Position numbers and translations under genes: made by a program. The notes below the pieces were generated by a model. The model was not told the DNA's origin. It did no database searches and saw only the letters and a program-made list of their open reading frames with translations. Below, one piece after another: positions 16,546-24,885 of a stretch of 64,000 bases of DNA. Where the stretch lies: the NCBI GenBank assembly GCA_016125285.1, contig WGMA01000065.1, positions 1-64,000 of the forward strand, in the 5' to 3' direction. This DNA comes from Phycisphaera sp. (GTDB lineage: Bacteria > Planctomycetota > Phycisphaerae > Phycisphaerales > Zrk34). The stretch's first letter is position 1; every line of letters begins with the position of its first letter.

Positions 16546-16571
16546 TGCGTGCGGGCGCGGCGCGTAGGGGT

Positions 16572-16593
16572 CCCGGGGCAGGCCGGCCCCGGG
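16572..16593. other. GC-rich hairpin between divergent promoters
   Basis: CCCGGGGC (16572-16579) and GCCCCGGG (16586-16593) form a perfect 8-bp stem with a 6-base loop. It lies between the alaS promoter and the tpiA promoter, so it terminates neither gene. It may be a protein-binding palindrome or a structural insulator. Confidence 0.45.
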
Positions 16594-16624
16594 CTTTAGG
16601 GTCTGCGTGAGGTGATGTTACGGG

Positions 16625-16652
16625 TTGTCGGGTCGCGTTAATCTGCTATCAT
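16625..16652 (+). promoter_or_regulatory. sigma70-type promoter of tpiA-secG
   Basis: TTGTCG at 16625-16630, a 16-base spacer, TATCAT at 16647-16652. It lies 50 bases before the tpiA ATG. Confidence 0.5.
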
Positions 16653-16702
16653 TCGCCGTTTCCGTCCCTGACGACTGAACTGCTACAGGAGTATGTGACG
16701 CT

Positions 16703-17482
16703 ATGTCGACGCGCAAGCCCATTGTTGGTGGCAACTGGAAGATGAACCTGCACGCGTCCGAGGGTGCGAAGCTGGTGGACGAACTGGCCAGCGCGGGCCT
16801 CGACGGCTCGGCGGAGGTCGTGATCTGTCCGGCGTTTCCGTACCTGCAGGCGATCGGCAAGCAGCTGTGCGACGCCGGGAGCAACATCCTGCTCGGCGCC
16901 CAGGACGTGTATCACGAGGGCAACGGCGCGTTCACCGGCGAGGTGAGCTGCTCGATGCTCAAGGACATCGGCGTCCAGTGGGTGCTGACGGGTCACAGCG
17001 AACGTCGGCACGTGATCGGCGAGTCCGACGTGCTGATCAACGCCAAGACGCGTGCGGCGCTGGCCGCGGGCCTGGGCGTGATCCTCTGCGTCGGCGAGAA
17101 GCTCGAGCAGCGTGAGGCGGGTCAGACGGACATGATCAACGCCGGTCAGATCGCTTACGGTCTGGCGGGCGTCAGCGCGGACGAGTTGAGCCGCGTGGTG
17201 ATCGCCTACGAGCCGGTCTGGGCGATCGGCACGGGCAAGACGGCGACGCCGGAGGACGCGCAGAACGCCCACGCGTACATCCGCGGCGTGATCACGAACC
17301 TGTACGGCAAGGCGGCCGGCGAAGCGATGCGGATCCAGTACGGCGGGTCGGTCAAGCCGTCGAACGCCGCGGAGCTGTTCGGCCAGCCGGACATCGACGG
17401 CGGCCTGATCGGCGGCGCGTCGCTGAAATCCGCCGACTTCACCGCTATCATTGAAGCCGCGAAGGCAACGCAGCCGGCGTAA
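16703..17482 (+). CDS. tpiA: triosephosphate isomerase
   Basis: A 259-aa glycolytic enzyme interconverting dihydroxyacetone phosphate and glyceraldehyde 3-phosphate. The active-site residues are all present: GGNWKMN (Asn11, Lys13), the electrophilic His in LTGHSERR, the base Glu in VIAYEPVWAIGTGKTA, and the phosphate loop YGGSVKPSNA. Length is normal. It is followed after 30 bases by secG, an arrangement common in many phyla, so the two are probably co-transcribed from the promoter at 16625. Confidence 0.98.
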   Translation: MSTRKPIVGGNWKMNLHASEGAKLVDELASAGLDGSAEVVICPAFPYLQAIGKQLCDAGSNILLGAQDVYHEGNGAFTGEVSCSMLKDIGVQWVLTGHSERRHVIGESDVLINAKTRAALAAGLGVILCVGEKLEQREAGQTDMINAGQIAYGLAGVSADELSRVVIAYEPVWAIGTGKTATPEDAQNAHAYIRGVITNLYGKAAGEAMRIQYGGSVKPSNAAELFGQPDIDGGLIGGASLKSADFTAIIEAAKATQPA

Positions 17483-17512
17483 ACCGGCCGCGACGATTGA
17501 GGACACCAAGCT

Positions 17513-17923
17513 ATGACGACTTTCCTGGCAATCCTGTTCCTGCTGCTGTGCATCGTGATGATCGGGACGATCCTGATCCAGCGTCCCAAGGGCGGCGGCA
17601 TCGGCGGCGCGTTCGGCGGCGGTGGTGGCGGCGGCAGCCAGAACGCGCTCATGGGCGCCAAGGTCGGCGACTTCCTGACCTGGCTGACCGTGATCATGTT
17701 TGTCTGCTTCCTCGGGCTGGGCATGGGCCTGGTCTGGTCTACCCGCGCGGCGCATAACGCGACGGTGGACACGAAGAAGACCGAGGCGACCAGCACCGAC
17801 GCCGGCGACGGCACGAAGACCCCGGCCGACGGCGGCGCGACCCCCGCGAACCCCGCGGCGCCCGCCGGCGACAGCAAGCCCGCGTCGACGCCCGGTGACA
17901 GCACGCCCAGCAGCTCCAACTGA
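17513..17923 (+). CDS. secG: SecG subunit of the protein translocase
   Basis: A 136-aa inner-membrane protein. The first membrane helix is MTTFLAILFLLLCIVMIGTI. Next comes ILIQRPKGGGIGGAFGGGGG, the conserved SecG 'iQ..kGgGl...fGg' loop, and then a second helix (about 53-73, TVIMFVCFLGLGMGLVWS). The tail from about 80 is longer than in E. coli and rich in Thr, Asp, Ala and Pro, typical of this phylum. SecG aids SecA-driven export through SecYEG. It lies directly behind tpiA. Confidence 0.93.
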   Translation: MTTFLAILFLLLCIVMIGTILIQRPKGGGIGGAFGGGGGGGSQNALMGAKVGDFLTWLTVIMFVCFLGLGMGLVWSTRAAHNATVDTKKTEATSTDAGDGTKTPADGGATPANPAAPAGDSKPASTPGDSTPSSSN

Positions 17924-17978
17924 TCCACCGCGATTCCGCACACCGCCTCGACACGCGTCGAGGGCAGCGAGGTACGGG

Positions 17979-18872
17979 TTGATCCGATCGATGACAGGCT
18001 TCGGCGACGCGGCCGCCCAACACGAGGGCGTGAACTATGCCGTGGAGCTGCGCAGCCTCAACAACCGTTACTTCAAGGCGTCGATCCGGCTGCCGGACGA
18101 CCTGAGCGGCCTCGAGCCCGAGCTCGAAACGCTGCTGCGCAAGCGCGTGTCGCGCGGATCGCTGACGCTGACGGTCACCTACAAGGACACCGCCGCCGTC
18201 TCGTCGCACCGCATCAACGAGGATTCGCTCGCCCAGTACCTCAGGCAGTTCGAGACCGTGCAGCAGGCGACGAGCGGCAAGGCGCCGATCACCATCGACC
18301 TCGGCACGCTGCTGTCGCTGCCGGGCGTGACACAGCAGCCGGACCGCGCGTCGGTGCTCGAGAAGGCGCGACCGATCGTCCGCGACCTGGCCGACAAGGC
18401 CTGCGCGAAGATGCTGACGATGCGTGAGACGGAGGGCCGCGGCGTCGCCGACGATCTGATCGCGCACTGCGGCTTCATCCGCGAGCGGCTCGACATCGTG
18501 CTCGATCGCGCGCCGCGCGTCGTCGAGGAGTACCACCAGCGCCTGCACACCCGCATCGACGAGCTGCTCAAGCGGGCGCAGCTGGAGGTCGAGCGGCCGG
18601 ACCTCATACGCGAGGTCGCGATCTACGCCGAGCGCAGCGATATCTCCGAGGAGGCCCAGCGGCTGGGGGCGCACCTGGTGCACTTCGGTCAGATCATCGA
18701 CGACGCCGGCGACGATGCGGCGGGTCGGCGGCTCGACTTCCTGACGCAGGAGCTGCTCCGCGAGGCCAACACGATCGCCAGCAAATCGAACGACGCGGAG
18801 ATCAGCCGGACCGTTGTCGAGATCAAGGGCGCGATCGACCGGATCAAAGAGCAGGTTCAGAACGTCGAGTAA
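17979..18872 (+). CDS. yicC: YicC/YloC-family endoribonuclease
   Basis: A 297-aa protein. I choose TTG at 17979, giving M-I-R-S-MTGFG, because YicC proteins start MIRSMT and GAGGT lies six bases upstream; ATG 17991 is the alternative. The family N-terminal part (VELRSLNNRYFKASIRLPDD) and the C-terminal DUF1732 part (REANTIASKSNDAEISRTVVEIKGAIDRIKEQVQNVE, in two conserved blocks) are both complete. E. coli YicC is reported to be an RNA endonuclease acting on small RNAs; here the target is unknown. It follows secG by 55 bases. Confidence 0.9.
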   Translation: MIRSMTGFGDAAAQHEGVNYAVELRSLNNRYFKASIRLPDDLSGLEPELETLLRKRVSRGSLTLTVTYKDTAAVSSHRINEDSLAQYLRQFETVQQATSGKAPITIDLGTLLSLPGVTQQPDRASVLEKARPIVRDLADKACAKMLTMRETEGRGVADDLIAHCGFIRERLDIVLDRAPRVVEEYHQRLHTRIDELLKRAQLEVERPDLIREVAIYAERSDISEEAQRLGAHLVHFGQIIDDAGDDAAGRRLDFLTQELLREANTIASKSNDAEISRTVVEIKGAIDRIKEQVQNVE

Positions 18873-18879
18873 ATCGTAA

Positions 18880-18910
18880 TTGACAGCGAGGTGTGGGGTT
18901 GTGGTATCAT
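18880..18910 (+). promoter_or_regulatory. possible promoter of the APH-like kinase gene
   Basis: A perfect TTGACA at 18880-18885, a 19-base spacer (long), TATCAT at 18905-18910. The gene start is about 130 bases further on. Confidence 0.4.
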
Positions 18911-19041
18911 ATTGACACACGTCTCGTTACACTGTGCCGGGTAAAAAGGCGTCGATCGAACGGTTCTGGGTCATGGCGCCGCACTCGGCGCGTACCGATG
19001 CGTCTGGTGGGGGAAACCGGCATCGGACAGGTAAGGCGGTC

Positions 19042-20184
19042 ATGAGCACGGCCGACAAAGCAAAGACCACCTCGCACACGACCACGTCGTTCAAGACGAC
19101 CGGGTCGCTGACATCGTCGGGCGCGTCGAGCGCTGCGGCGAAGAAGGACCGCGACCGCTTCGGCACCGAAGAGCTCGTGATCATCCTCAGCCACTTCGAC
19201 CTGGGCATCATCCAGTCCGTCAAGGAATTCCCGAAGGGCTCGCGCCGGGCGCCGAAGCTGTTGATCAAGTCCGACCGCGGACCGTTCCTGCTCAAGCGTC
19301 GCGCCGGCGGCAAGGACGACCCGTTCAAGGTCGCCTTCACGCACCAGCTCCAGTTGCACCTGGCCAGCCGCCAGTTCCCCCTGCCGCACCTGATCGGCAC
19401 GCGCGCCGACAACAACTCGATGCTGCAGTACAAGGACGGCATCTACGAGGTGTTCGAGTACATCAGCGGCACGGGCTACGACGCGGGGCTCGAGTCGACG
19501 CAGGACTCGGGGCGCATCCTCGGCCTGTTCCACAAGCTCGGCCTCGACTTCGAGAGCGAGTACCAGCCGCCCTACGGCACGTACCACTCCGCGAAGAACG
19601 TGCCGGGCGCCATCGAGATGATGCCCAAGAAGATGGCCGAGGTGCACCCGAACTGGAAGGACCACGCGGCCCGCGTCACGCAGATCACGCAGTTCTTCTA
19701 CAACAGCTACGCCGAGGCATCCAAGAACGCCGACGACATCGGCGTCAAGCGCTGGCCGATGCAGATCATCCACGCCGACTGGCACCCCGGCAACACGCTG
19801 TTCCAGAAGAAGCAGGTCGTCGCGGTCATCGACTACGACGCGTGCCGACTCGCCCAGCGCGTGATCGACGTGGCGAACGGCGCGTTCCAGTTCTCCCGGC
19901 TCGCCGGCGGCGACGACCCGCGCAAATGGCCCGAGTACCTCGACGAATCACGCTACAAGCGGTTCCTCTCCGGCTACGACGCGGTCAACATGCTGTCCAA
20001 GAGCGAGCTGAAGGCGATCCCGTGGCTCATGCTCGAAGCGCTGATCACCGAGACCGTCATCCCGATCGCCGCCGCGGGCAATTTCGCGCGGCTCAACGGC
20101 TTCGAGTACCTCGAGATGGCCGACCGAAAGGTCCGATGGATGCAGGACAGCATCGACAAGCTCGCGTCCATCCTCGACGCCTGA
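19042..20184 (+). CDS. APH/CotS-like small-molecule kinase
   Basis: A 380-aa protein with an aminoglycoside-phosphotransferase-type kinase fold. The catalytic loop IIHADWHPGNTLF (H-x-D-x5-N) and the following metal-binding VIDYDACRLA (in place of DFG) are clear. The N-lobe has PFLLKRRAGGKDDP with the expected lysine. The first 35 residues are Thr/Ser-rich and look disordered. The start is ATG 19042, with AAGG eight bases upstream; the frame extends to 18934. Relatives act on homoserine, choline, methylthioribose or antibiotics, or on spore-coat glycans (CotS). I cannot name the substrate, and antibiotic resistance is not implied. Confidence 0.82.
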   Translation: MSTADKAKTTSHTTTSFKTTGSLTSSGASSAAAKKDRDRFGTEELVIILSHFDLGIIQSVKEFPKGSRRAPKLLIKSDRGPFLLKRRAGGKDDPFKVAFTHQLQLHLASRQFPLPHLIGTRADNNSMLQYKDGIYEVFEYISGTGYDAGLESTQDSGRILGLFHKLGLDFESEYQPPYGTYHSAKNVPGAIEMMPKKMAEVHPNWKDHAARVTQITQFFYNSYAEASKNADDIGVKRWPMQIIHADWHPGNTLFQKKQVVAVIDYDACRLAQRVIDVANGAFQFSRLAGGDDPRKWPEYLDESRYKRFLSGYDAVNMLSKSELKAIPWLMLEALITETVIPIAAAGNFARLNGFEYLEMADRKVRWMQDSIDKLASILDA

Positions 20185-20234
20185 TCCGTGACACGCGGGC
20201 CCACGACGTATCGGCCTGCTATCCTTTGAACGTC

Positions 20235-21035
20235 ATGCAACTTCGTTCCGTCCAGCTCATCGCCGTCACGCTCGCGCTCGTCGCGACCGCGGTCGCGTGC
20301 CCGCACGCCGTGGCCGACGACGACGCCAAACCCGCCACGCCAGCCACACCGCCGACGATCGACCAGCTCGTCAAGCAGCTCGGCGCCGAGAGCTTCGCCG
20401 ACCGCGAAGACGCGATGACCGCGCTGATGCAGCGGGACGACCTCGACGACGACAAGCTCGGCGCCGCACTCCGCGCCGCAAGGGACCCCGAGCGCCGCCA
20501 CCGCCTGCTCCGCGTCGCCCTGCACCGCTTCTACTACAGCTTCAACCCCAACGACGTGCCCCGCAATCAGGGCCCCGGCGCGTTGGGCATCGTCAGCATC
20601 TCCAACGCCAACGTCGTCCGCCCCGCGCAGGACCCGCGCCTCAAACGCCCCGCCATGATCGTCAGCCAGACCCGCCCCGGCTTCCCCGCGTACGTCTACC
20701 TCCGCCCCGGCGACCTGATCATCGGACTCGGCGGCCAGCTCTTCGACGACAGCCTCGACCAGACCGACTTCTCCAACACCATCCAGCGTTACCGCGCCGG
20801 CGAGCAGCTCCGCATCGCCCTGCTCCGCGGCGGCAAGCGCGTCGACGTGACACTCACGCTCGACAGCCTCCAGCGCCTCCAGGACGTCCACCAATACCTC
20901 GTGCAGTACGCCCAGGTGCAGATGGACCCGCGCTGGCGGTCGCACTACGCCCGCCTCGTCGGCGACACGCCCCCCGTGCCGACCATCGTGCTCGACACCC
21001 CCGCGGAAGACACCACGCCCCCGGCGGCGCGATGA
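20235..21035 (+). CDS. secreted PDZ-domain protein
   Basis: A 266-aa protein with a signal peptide (MQLRSVQLIAVTLALVATAV, cleavage near AVADDD). A helical HEAT-like part (residues about 45-100, LVKQLGAESFADREDAMTAL) is followed by a PDZ domain (about 150-220) with the ligand loop PGFPAYVYLRPGDLIIGLGG and RYRAGEQLRIALLRGGKRVDV. No protease domain is attached. It is probably a periplasmic scaffold or adaptor. It sits 50 bases after the APH-like gene and 46 bases before the next gene, so all may share a transcript. Confidence 0.78.
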   Translation: MQLRSVQLIAVTLALVATAVACPHAVADDDAKPATPATPPTIDQLVKQLGAESFADREDAMTALMQRDDLDDDKLGAALRAARDPERRHRLLRVALHRFYYSFNPNDVPRNQGPGALGIVSISNANVVRPAQDPRLKRPAMIVSQTRPGFPAYVYLRPGDLIIGLGGQLFDDSLDQTDFSNTIQRYRAGEQLRIALLRGGKRVDVTLTLDSLQRLQDVHQYLVQYAQVQMDPRWRSHYARLVGDTPPVPTIVLDTPAEDTTPPAAR

Positions 21036-21081
21036 CCACGCGACAGGGCCACCCCACCGCCACACAACCACGAGCCACGCC

Positions 21082-22002
21082 GTGACGCTTACCCCCCCGC
21101 CATTCCAACCGCCCAGCGCCGAGCAGGTCCGCGTCCACCTGCGCGCCTGCGAGCCGCGACCGTCGATCAACATCAACACCGTGATGATGTTCGTCTCGCT
21201 CGGCGCGCTGCTGATCATCTGGGAGACCGTCGAGCCCGGCTGGGTGTCGCTGTCCGTCACGTGGATGGTGATCGCCGGCTACCTCGCGTGGCGCGCCTAC
21301 GCGACGAGCCAGGCGCGATCCATCCAGGCGGGCGTGGTCAACGTCTACGAGCTGACGCTGCTGCGACGCTCGCGCGAGGCGCTGCTCGGCGCGTGGGACC
21401 TGCTGCCCCGCCTCTACCGTCAGCCCGCCGAGCACGCGCAGGTCGTGTCCATCATGACCAACTGCCTCATGCGCCTCCGCGCCTACGACCCGGCCGTCGA
21501 GACCTGCGAGTACCTGCTCGCGCACGTCCCGCCGCAGCACCCCGCCGGCTACCTCATCCGACTCCAGCGTCTGCTCGGACACCTGCACCTCGACCGCCTC
21601 GCCGACGCCGACGACGAGATCCGCTCGCTGCGCAACGCGTCGCTCGGCCCGTACGAGGCCGCCGTGCTGACCACCGCGCACCTCTACCAGCAGATCAAGA
21701 CCAACCACCACGACGACGCCGCGGACCTCGCCGACGAAGCCATCGACCGCCTGCACCCGCTCGGCATCGAGGCCGGCTACGGCTACGGCCTGATCGCCAC
21801 CGCGTTTCACTTCCGCGGCGACGCCGACGCGGCCGGCCGCTGGTGGCGCCGCGCCACGATGCTCATCCCCGGTCACGCCATCGCCTACGACCTGCCCGAG
21901 ACCGTCGCCATGCTCGGCGCCCCCGAAGGCGTGCACCCGCCGTTCGCGCGTCCGTCGTGCCCGCCGCCGCCTCGGCCCCCGCGGAGGTGCGACCATGGCT
22001 GA
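21082..22002 (+). CDS. membrane protein with a TPR-like helical domain (first of a pair)
   Basis: A 306-aa protein, GTG start, not a named family. Two hydrophobic helices near the N-terminus (about 34-54 and 58-76) anchor it, with a cytoplasmic helical repeat region after it (LRRSREALLGAWDLLPRLYR onward) that reads like TPRs. The C-terminus is proline-rich. It overlaps the next gene by 8 bases, and the two proteins share the same layout (a membrane hairpin, then about 200 residues of helical repeats), so they look like divergent duplicates. The function is unknown. Confidence 0.7.
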   Translation: MTLTPPPFQPPSAEQVRVHLRACEPRPSININTVMMFVSLGALLIIWETVEPGWVSLSVTWMVIAGYLAWRAYATSQARSIQAGVVNVYELTLLRRSREALLGAWDLLPRLYRQPAEHAQVVSIMTNCLMRLRAYDPAVETCEYLLAHVPPQHPAGYLIRLQRLLGHLHLDRLADADDEIRSLRNASLGPYEAAVLTTAHLYQQIKTNHHDDAADLADEAIDRLHPLGIEAGYGYGLIATAFHFRGDADAAGRWWRRATMLIPGHAIAYDLPETVAMLGAPEGVHPPFARPSCPPPPRPPRRCDHG

Positions 22003-22870
22003 CCGCCCCGACCCGCTCACGTTCAACCCCACCCGCTTCGCGATGCGCATCGAGCAGACGCAGCTCGTCCGCCACGTGATCGGCTGGCTGTTCTTCGGCG
22101 GGTGGCTGGCGCTCGTCGTGTTCGACGACAAGCTCGGCACATGGCCGGTCAACCTCGTGTTCCTCGCGGGCCTCGGCTGGGTCGTGGCGATGTTCCACTC
22201 GGCGCGCAGCGCGCGCCTCGTGCAGCAGGCCGCGTCGCTCGTCGCCTCCAACGCGCCCGGCGACGTCGCCGAGAGCGCGCTCCGCGCCGCCGGCGACCGC
22301 TTCACCGTCCACCGCGCCGTCCGCGTGCTCTACTACCACCACCTCGCGATCCTCCGCCACCGCCAGCGCCGCTTCGCCGAGTCCGCCGCGATCGCCGCCG
22401 CCCTGCTCGCGCACCCCGACATCCGCCTGTCCGCCACGCAGCGCCACCACCTGCTGCTCATGCTCACCGAGTCGCTGCTGCAGTTCAACGATCTCAACGG
22501 CGCCCACGCCTGCCTCATGCAGCTGCACGCCGAGCCCCTGCCGCTCTCCGAGCGTGTCCAGCGCCTCGGCATGCAGCTCATCTACGAATCGCGCTGCGGC
22601 CTCGATCGGCACGCGCTGTCCAGCCTCGACGGCAAGCTCGACATGCTCGACCTCATGGCGCCCACCGCCGCGGCCGTGTGTCACCAGCACCTCGGCTGGT
22701 CGGCGCAGCGCACCGGACACGCCGACCTCGCCGCGTGGCTGCACGAACGCGCCCGCCTGCTCGCCCCCGACCTCAACGCCGCCGCGCCCGTCGCCGTCAC
22801 CGCCCCGTTCGACCGCGCCGTCCGACCCCTCGAAGACCCCACCCCCGCGCTCGACCTCGACGAGGACTGA
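21995..22870 (+). CDS. membrane protein with a TPR-like helical domain (second of a pair)
   Basis: A 291-aa protein with the same plan as its upstream neighbour: a membrane hairpin (about 28-46 and 53-69, VIGWLFFGGWLALVVF and NLVFLAGLGWVVAMF), then helical repeats (RHRQRRFAESAAIAAALLAH; HHLLLMLTESLLQFNDLNGA) and an acidic tail. The 8-base overlap points to coupled translation and a possible hetero-complex (inference). No catalytic motif is seen. Confidence 0.7.
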   Translation: MADRPDPLTFNPTRFAMRIEQTQLVRHVIGWLFFGGWLALVVFDDKLGTWPVNLVFLAGLGWVVAMFHSARSARLVQQAASLVASNAPGDVAESALRAAGDRFTVHRAVRVLYYHHLAILRHRQRRFAESAAIAAALLAHPDIRLSATQRHHLLLMLTESLLQFNDLNGAHACLMQLHAEPLPLSERVQRLGMQLIYESRCGLDRHALSSLDGKLDMLDLMAPTAAAVCHQHLGWSAQRTGHADLAAWLHERARLLAPDLNAAAPVAVTAPFDRAVRPLEDPTPALDLDED

Positions 22871-22876
22871 ACCCGC

Positions 22877-23446
22877 ATGACCCGCGCACGCCGCTTCACG
22901 CTCGACACGCCCGCCGGACCGCGGCACGCCGAGATGCGCGTCACCGACATCGCCGGCATCATCGCCCTCCGCCACGCCATCCTCCGCGCCCCCCTGCCCC
23001 GCGACACCGCCCACTTCGACGGCGACGACGCCCCCACCACGCGACACATCGGCGTGTTCCTGCTCGACGCCGATACCGACAACATCGACAACATCGACAA
23101 CATCGACAACGCCAACGACGCCGACCCCGCGCCCGGCGACAACGTCGGCTGCGCCACCTTCATGCTCAACAACTGGCGGGACGCGCCCGCGTGGCAGCTG
23201 CGCGGCATGGCCACACGCGCCGACTTGCGCGGCTGCGGCGTCGGCTCCGCCATGCTCCACTTCGCACGCGCCGTCCTGACCGACGTCGCCCCCCACGTCA
23301 CCCAGCTCTGGTGCAACGCCCGCGTACCCGCCGCGCCCTTCTACGAAAAGCTCGGCTGGACCATCGCCTCCGACGAGTTCGTCATCCCCACCGCCGGCCC
23401 GCACTTCCGCATGACGGCGGTGCTCGCAAGCGAGAATGACGAATGA
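22877..23446 (+). CDS. GNAT-family N-acetyltransferase
   Basis: A 189-aa protein. The acetyl-CoA binding part is clear: MATRADLRGCGVGSAMLHFA (the R-x-x-G-x-G/A loop) near residue 112, and the C-terminal strand NARVPAAPFYEKLGWTIAS, the usual 'n..a..fYeklGF'. The substrate is unknown. Two oddities: residues about 68-78 are a DNI repeat encoded by a 9-base tandem repeat (23078-23110), and the last codons (SENDE) and the stop lie inside a dispersed intergenic repeat (23435-23460), so the natural C-terminus has been replaced by repeat sequence. Confidence 0.88.
   Translation: MTRARRFTLDTPAGPRHAEMRVTDIAGIIALRHAILRAPLPRDTAHFDGDDAPTTRHIGVFLLDADTDNIDNIDNIDNANDADPAPGDNVGCATFMLNNWRDAPAWQLRGMATRADLRGCGVGSAMLHFARAVLTDVAPHVTQLWCNARVPAAPFYEKLGWTIASDEFVIPTAGPHFRMTAVLASENDE
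23078..23110. repeat. 9-bp in-frame tandem repeat (GACAACATC)
   Basis: Three full copies of GACAACATC plus GACAAC inside the acetyltransferase gene encode a D-N-I repeat. It lies in a loop region between the first strands, so it is likely tolerated. Confidence 0.9.
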
Positions 23447-23460
23447 CGAAATTCGTCATT
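23435..23460. repeat. intergenic repeat module, AATGACGAATGACGAA type
   Basis: AATGACG, AATGACGAA and then the inverse TTCGTCATT. The last 19 bases (23442-23460) form a palindrome around one central A. It is the same module as at 24702-24735 and 24818-24851, and it overlaps the acetyltransferase stop codon. Confidence 0.85.
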
Positions 23461-23641
23461 TCCTACATCAGGCTGTTTTTCAGGCCTCATTCGGCATTCC
23501 CCTAGTTCAAGCCGACCACGATCTATCGCACAATTGAGCAAAGACGTGGGGACTGCATTTCGATGCGATGCCGCCGAGGAGTGAAGGCGAGCCAACCCGG
23601 TGGGGATTGCAACCGGTCAACAACGTGAGGGAGAAAGAGCC

Positions 23642-24679
23642 ATGGGTTTTTGCGCCGAGCGTGTAGAGACGTTGAAGTGTCCGCTGTGCCACCAGCGGAT
23701 CGATCTTCGCGGCCGCCGTCCGCTGACGGAATTCGCCTGTGACCAGTGCGGCGCCCACATGCGCGTGCCGCTGTGCGCCGGGGAGTGGATCATCGTCAAG
23801 CACCTCGGGTGCGGACGGTACAGCACGGTCTACGAGGCCTTCCACCGCGTGCTGCTGCGCCCCGTGGCGCTGAAGATCCCGATGCCCGGCAAGTCGATCC
23901 ACGCGTTCATCAAGGAGGCCAACGCGATGGCGAGGATCGACCACCCCAACGTCGTGCGCATCCACCAGGTCGCGTCGTTCCACGGCTACCCGTTCTGCGT
24001 GATGGAATACGTCGACGGCCAGACGCTCGAAGAAAAGATGAAGCCGACGGGCAAGATCGGCGAGTTCGAGACGCTGTGCATCGCCGAGGGGGTGGCGTGC
24101 GGGCTGGCCGCGGCGTGGAAGCGCGGCATCATCCACCGCGACATCAAGCCGCCCAACATCCTCGTCACGCGCGACGGCGTGGTGAAGGTCGCGGACTTCG
24201 GCCTCTCGGCGTCGTCCGACGCGCCCGACAAGGCCGTCGTCGGCACGCCCTGGTACATCGCGCCCGAGGTCGTCCTCGGCGAGCCGATCGACTTCCGCGC
24301 CGACATGTACAGCCTCGGCTGCACCATGTACCACATGCTCACCGGCAAGCTGCCGTTCACCGACAAGTCGATCACCGAGCTGTGCACCGCGCGCCTCAAG
24401 GTGTCGCCGCCGTGGCTCCGCGAGGTCGACCCGCGATTCACCACCGCCACCGAAGACCTGCTGCTGCGCATGATGCGACGCCAGCCCGAAGACCGCTTCG
24501 GCTCCTACGAAGAACTGCTCGCCGCGATCAACCGCGCCAAGGGCATCCTCCAGAACACCGGCGGCTCCAGGTTCCGACTCGAAGACCTCGAAGACCTCGC
24601 CGTCGAAGAACACCCGCCGATCCGCCCCGAACAGACCTACATCCCCGCGCTCAACACGCGGTCGCTGTCGCATAGCTGA
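23642..24679 (+). CDS. Ser/Thr protein kinase with an N-terminal zinc ribbon
   Basis: A 345-aa soluble kinase. Residues 13-36 are a zinc ribbon (CPLC ... CDQC). The kinase domain follows at about 48-310: glycine loop LGCGRYSTVYEA, VALKIPMP with the ATP lysine, catalytic loop IIHRDIKPPNIL, DFGLSAS, and APE in WYIAPEVVLGEP. All catalytic residues are present. The tail after 310 (RFRLEDLEDL...) is short, with no transmembrane or sensor domain, unlike many bacterial PknB kinases. ATG 23642 follows GGGAGA; the frame is open 14 codons further. Planctomycetes carry many such kinases; the target is unknown. It converges with the SDR gene across a large inverted repeat. Confidence 0.93.
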   Translation: MGFCAERVETLKCPLCHQRIDLRGRRPLTEFACDQCGAHMRVPLCAGEWIIVKHLGCGRYSTVYEAFHRVLLRPVALKIPMPGKSIHAFIKEANAMARIDHPNVVRIHQVASFHGYPFCVMEYVDGQTLEEKMKPTGKIGEFETLCIAEGVACGLAAAWKRGIIHRDIKPPNILVTRDGVVKVADFGLSASSDAPDKAVVGTPWYIAPEVVLGEPIDFRADMYSLGCTMYHMLTGKLPFTDKSITELCTARLKVSPPWLREVDPRFTTATEDLLLRMMRRQPEDRFGSYEELLAAINRAKGILQNTGGSRFRLEDLEDLAVEEHPPIRPEQTYIPALNTRSLSHS

Positions 24680-24701
24680 AAGGGGGAGAGTGAGAATGAC
24701 G

Positions 24702-24851
24702 AATGACGAATGACGAAATTCGAATGACGAATCAATACCCAATGACTCAATGCTTCAATGTTCAAACGAGCCGTGCGCGGCGTTTGGTTTGATCATTGGG
24801 GCATTGAACATTGAAGGTTGATTCGTCATTCGAATTTCGTCATTCGTCATT
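24702..24851. repeat. large intergenic inverted repeat (34-bp perfect arms)
   Basis: The left arm 24702-24735 and the right arm 24818-24851 are perfect reverse complements over 34 bases. They are built from AATGACG units with AATTCG in the middle. Inside lies a second inverted pair, TTCAATGTTCAA (24754-24765) and TTGAACATTGAA (24804-24815). The whole lies between two convergent genes and would fold into a long hairpin in either transcript. A further GAATGAC unit precedes the left arm. The module recurs at 23435-23460. It may double as a terminator, but there is no T tract. Confidence 0.88.
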
Positions 24852-24885
24852 TCCGCAAAGCGGACGTTGTTCCCGCGAAGCGGGC

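Noticed and set aside
14057-16567. 836-codon open frame opposite alaS
   Set aside because: Antisense of a certain gene; composition is that of a shadow frame.
19042-20184. Antibiotic-resistance phosphotransferase
   Set aside because: The kinase fold fits, but nothing in the sequence or neighbours points to an antibiotic substrate; the family is broad.
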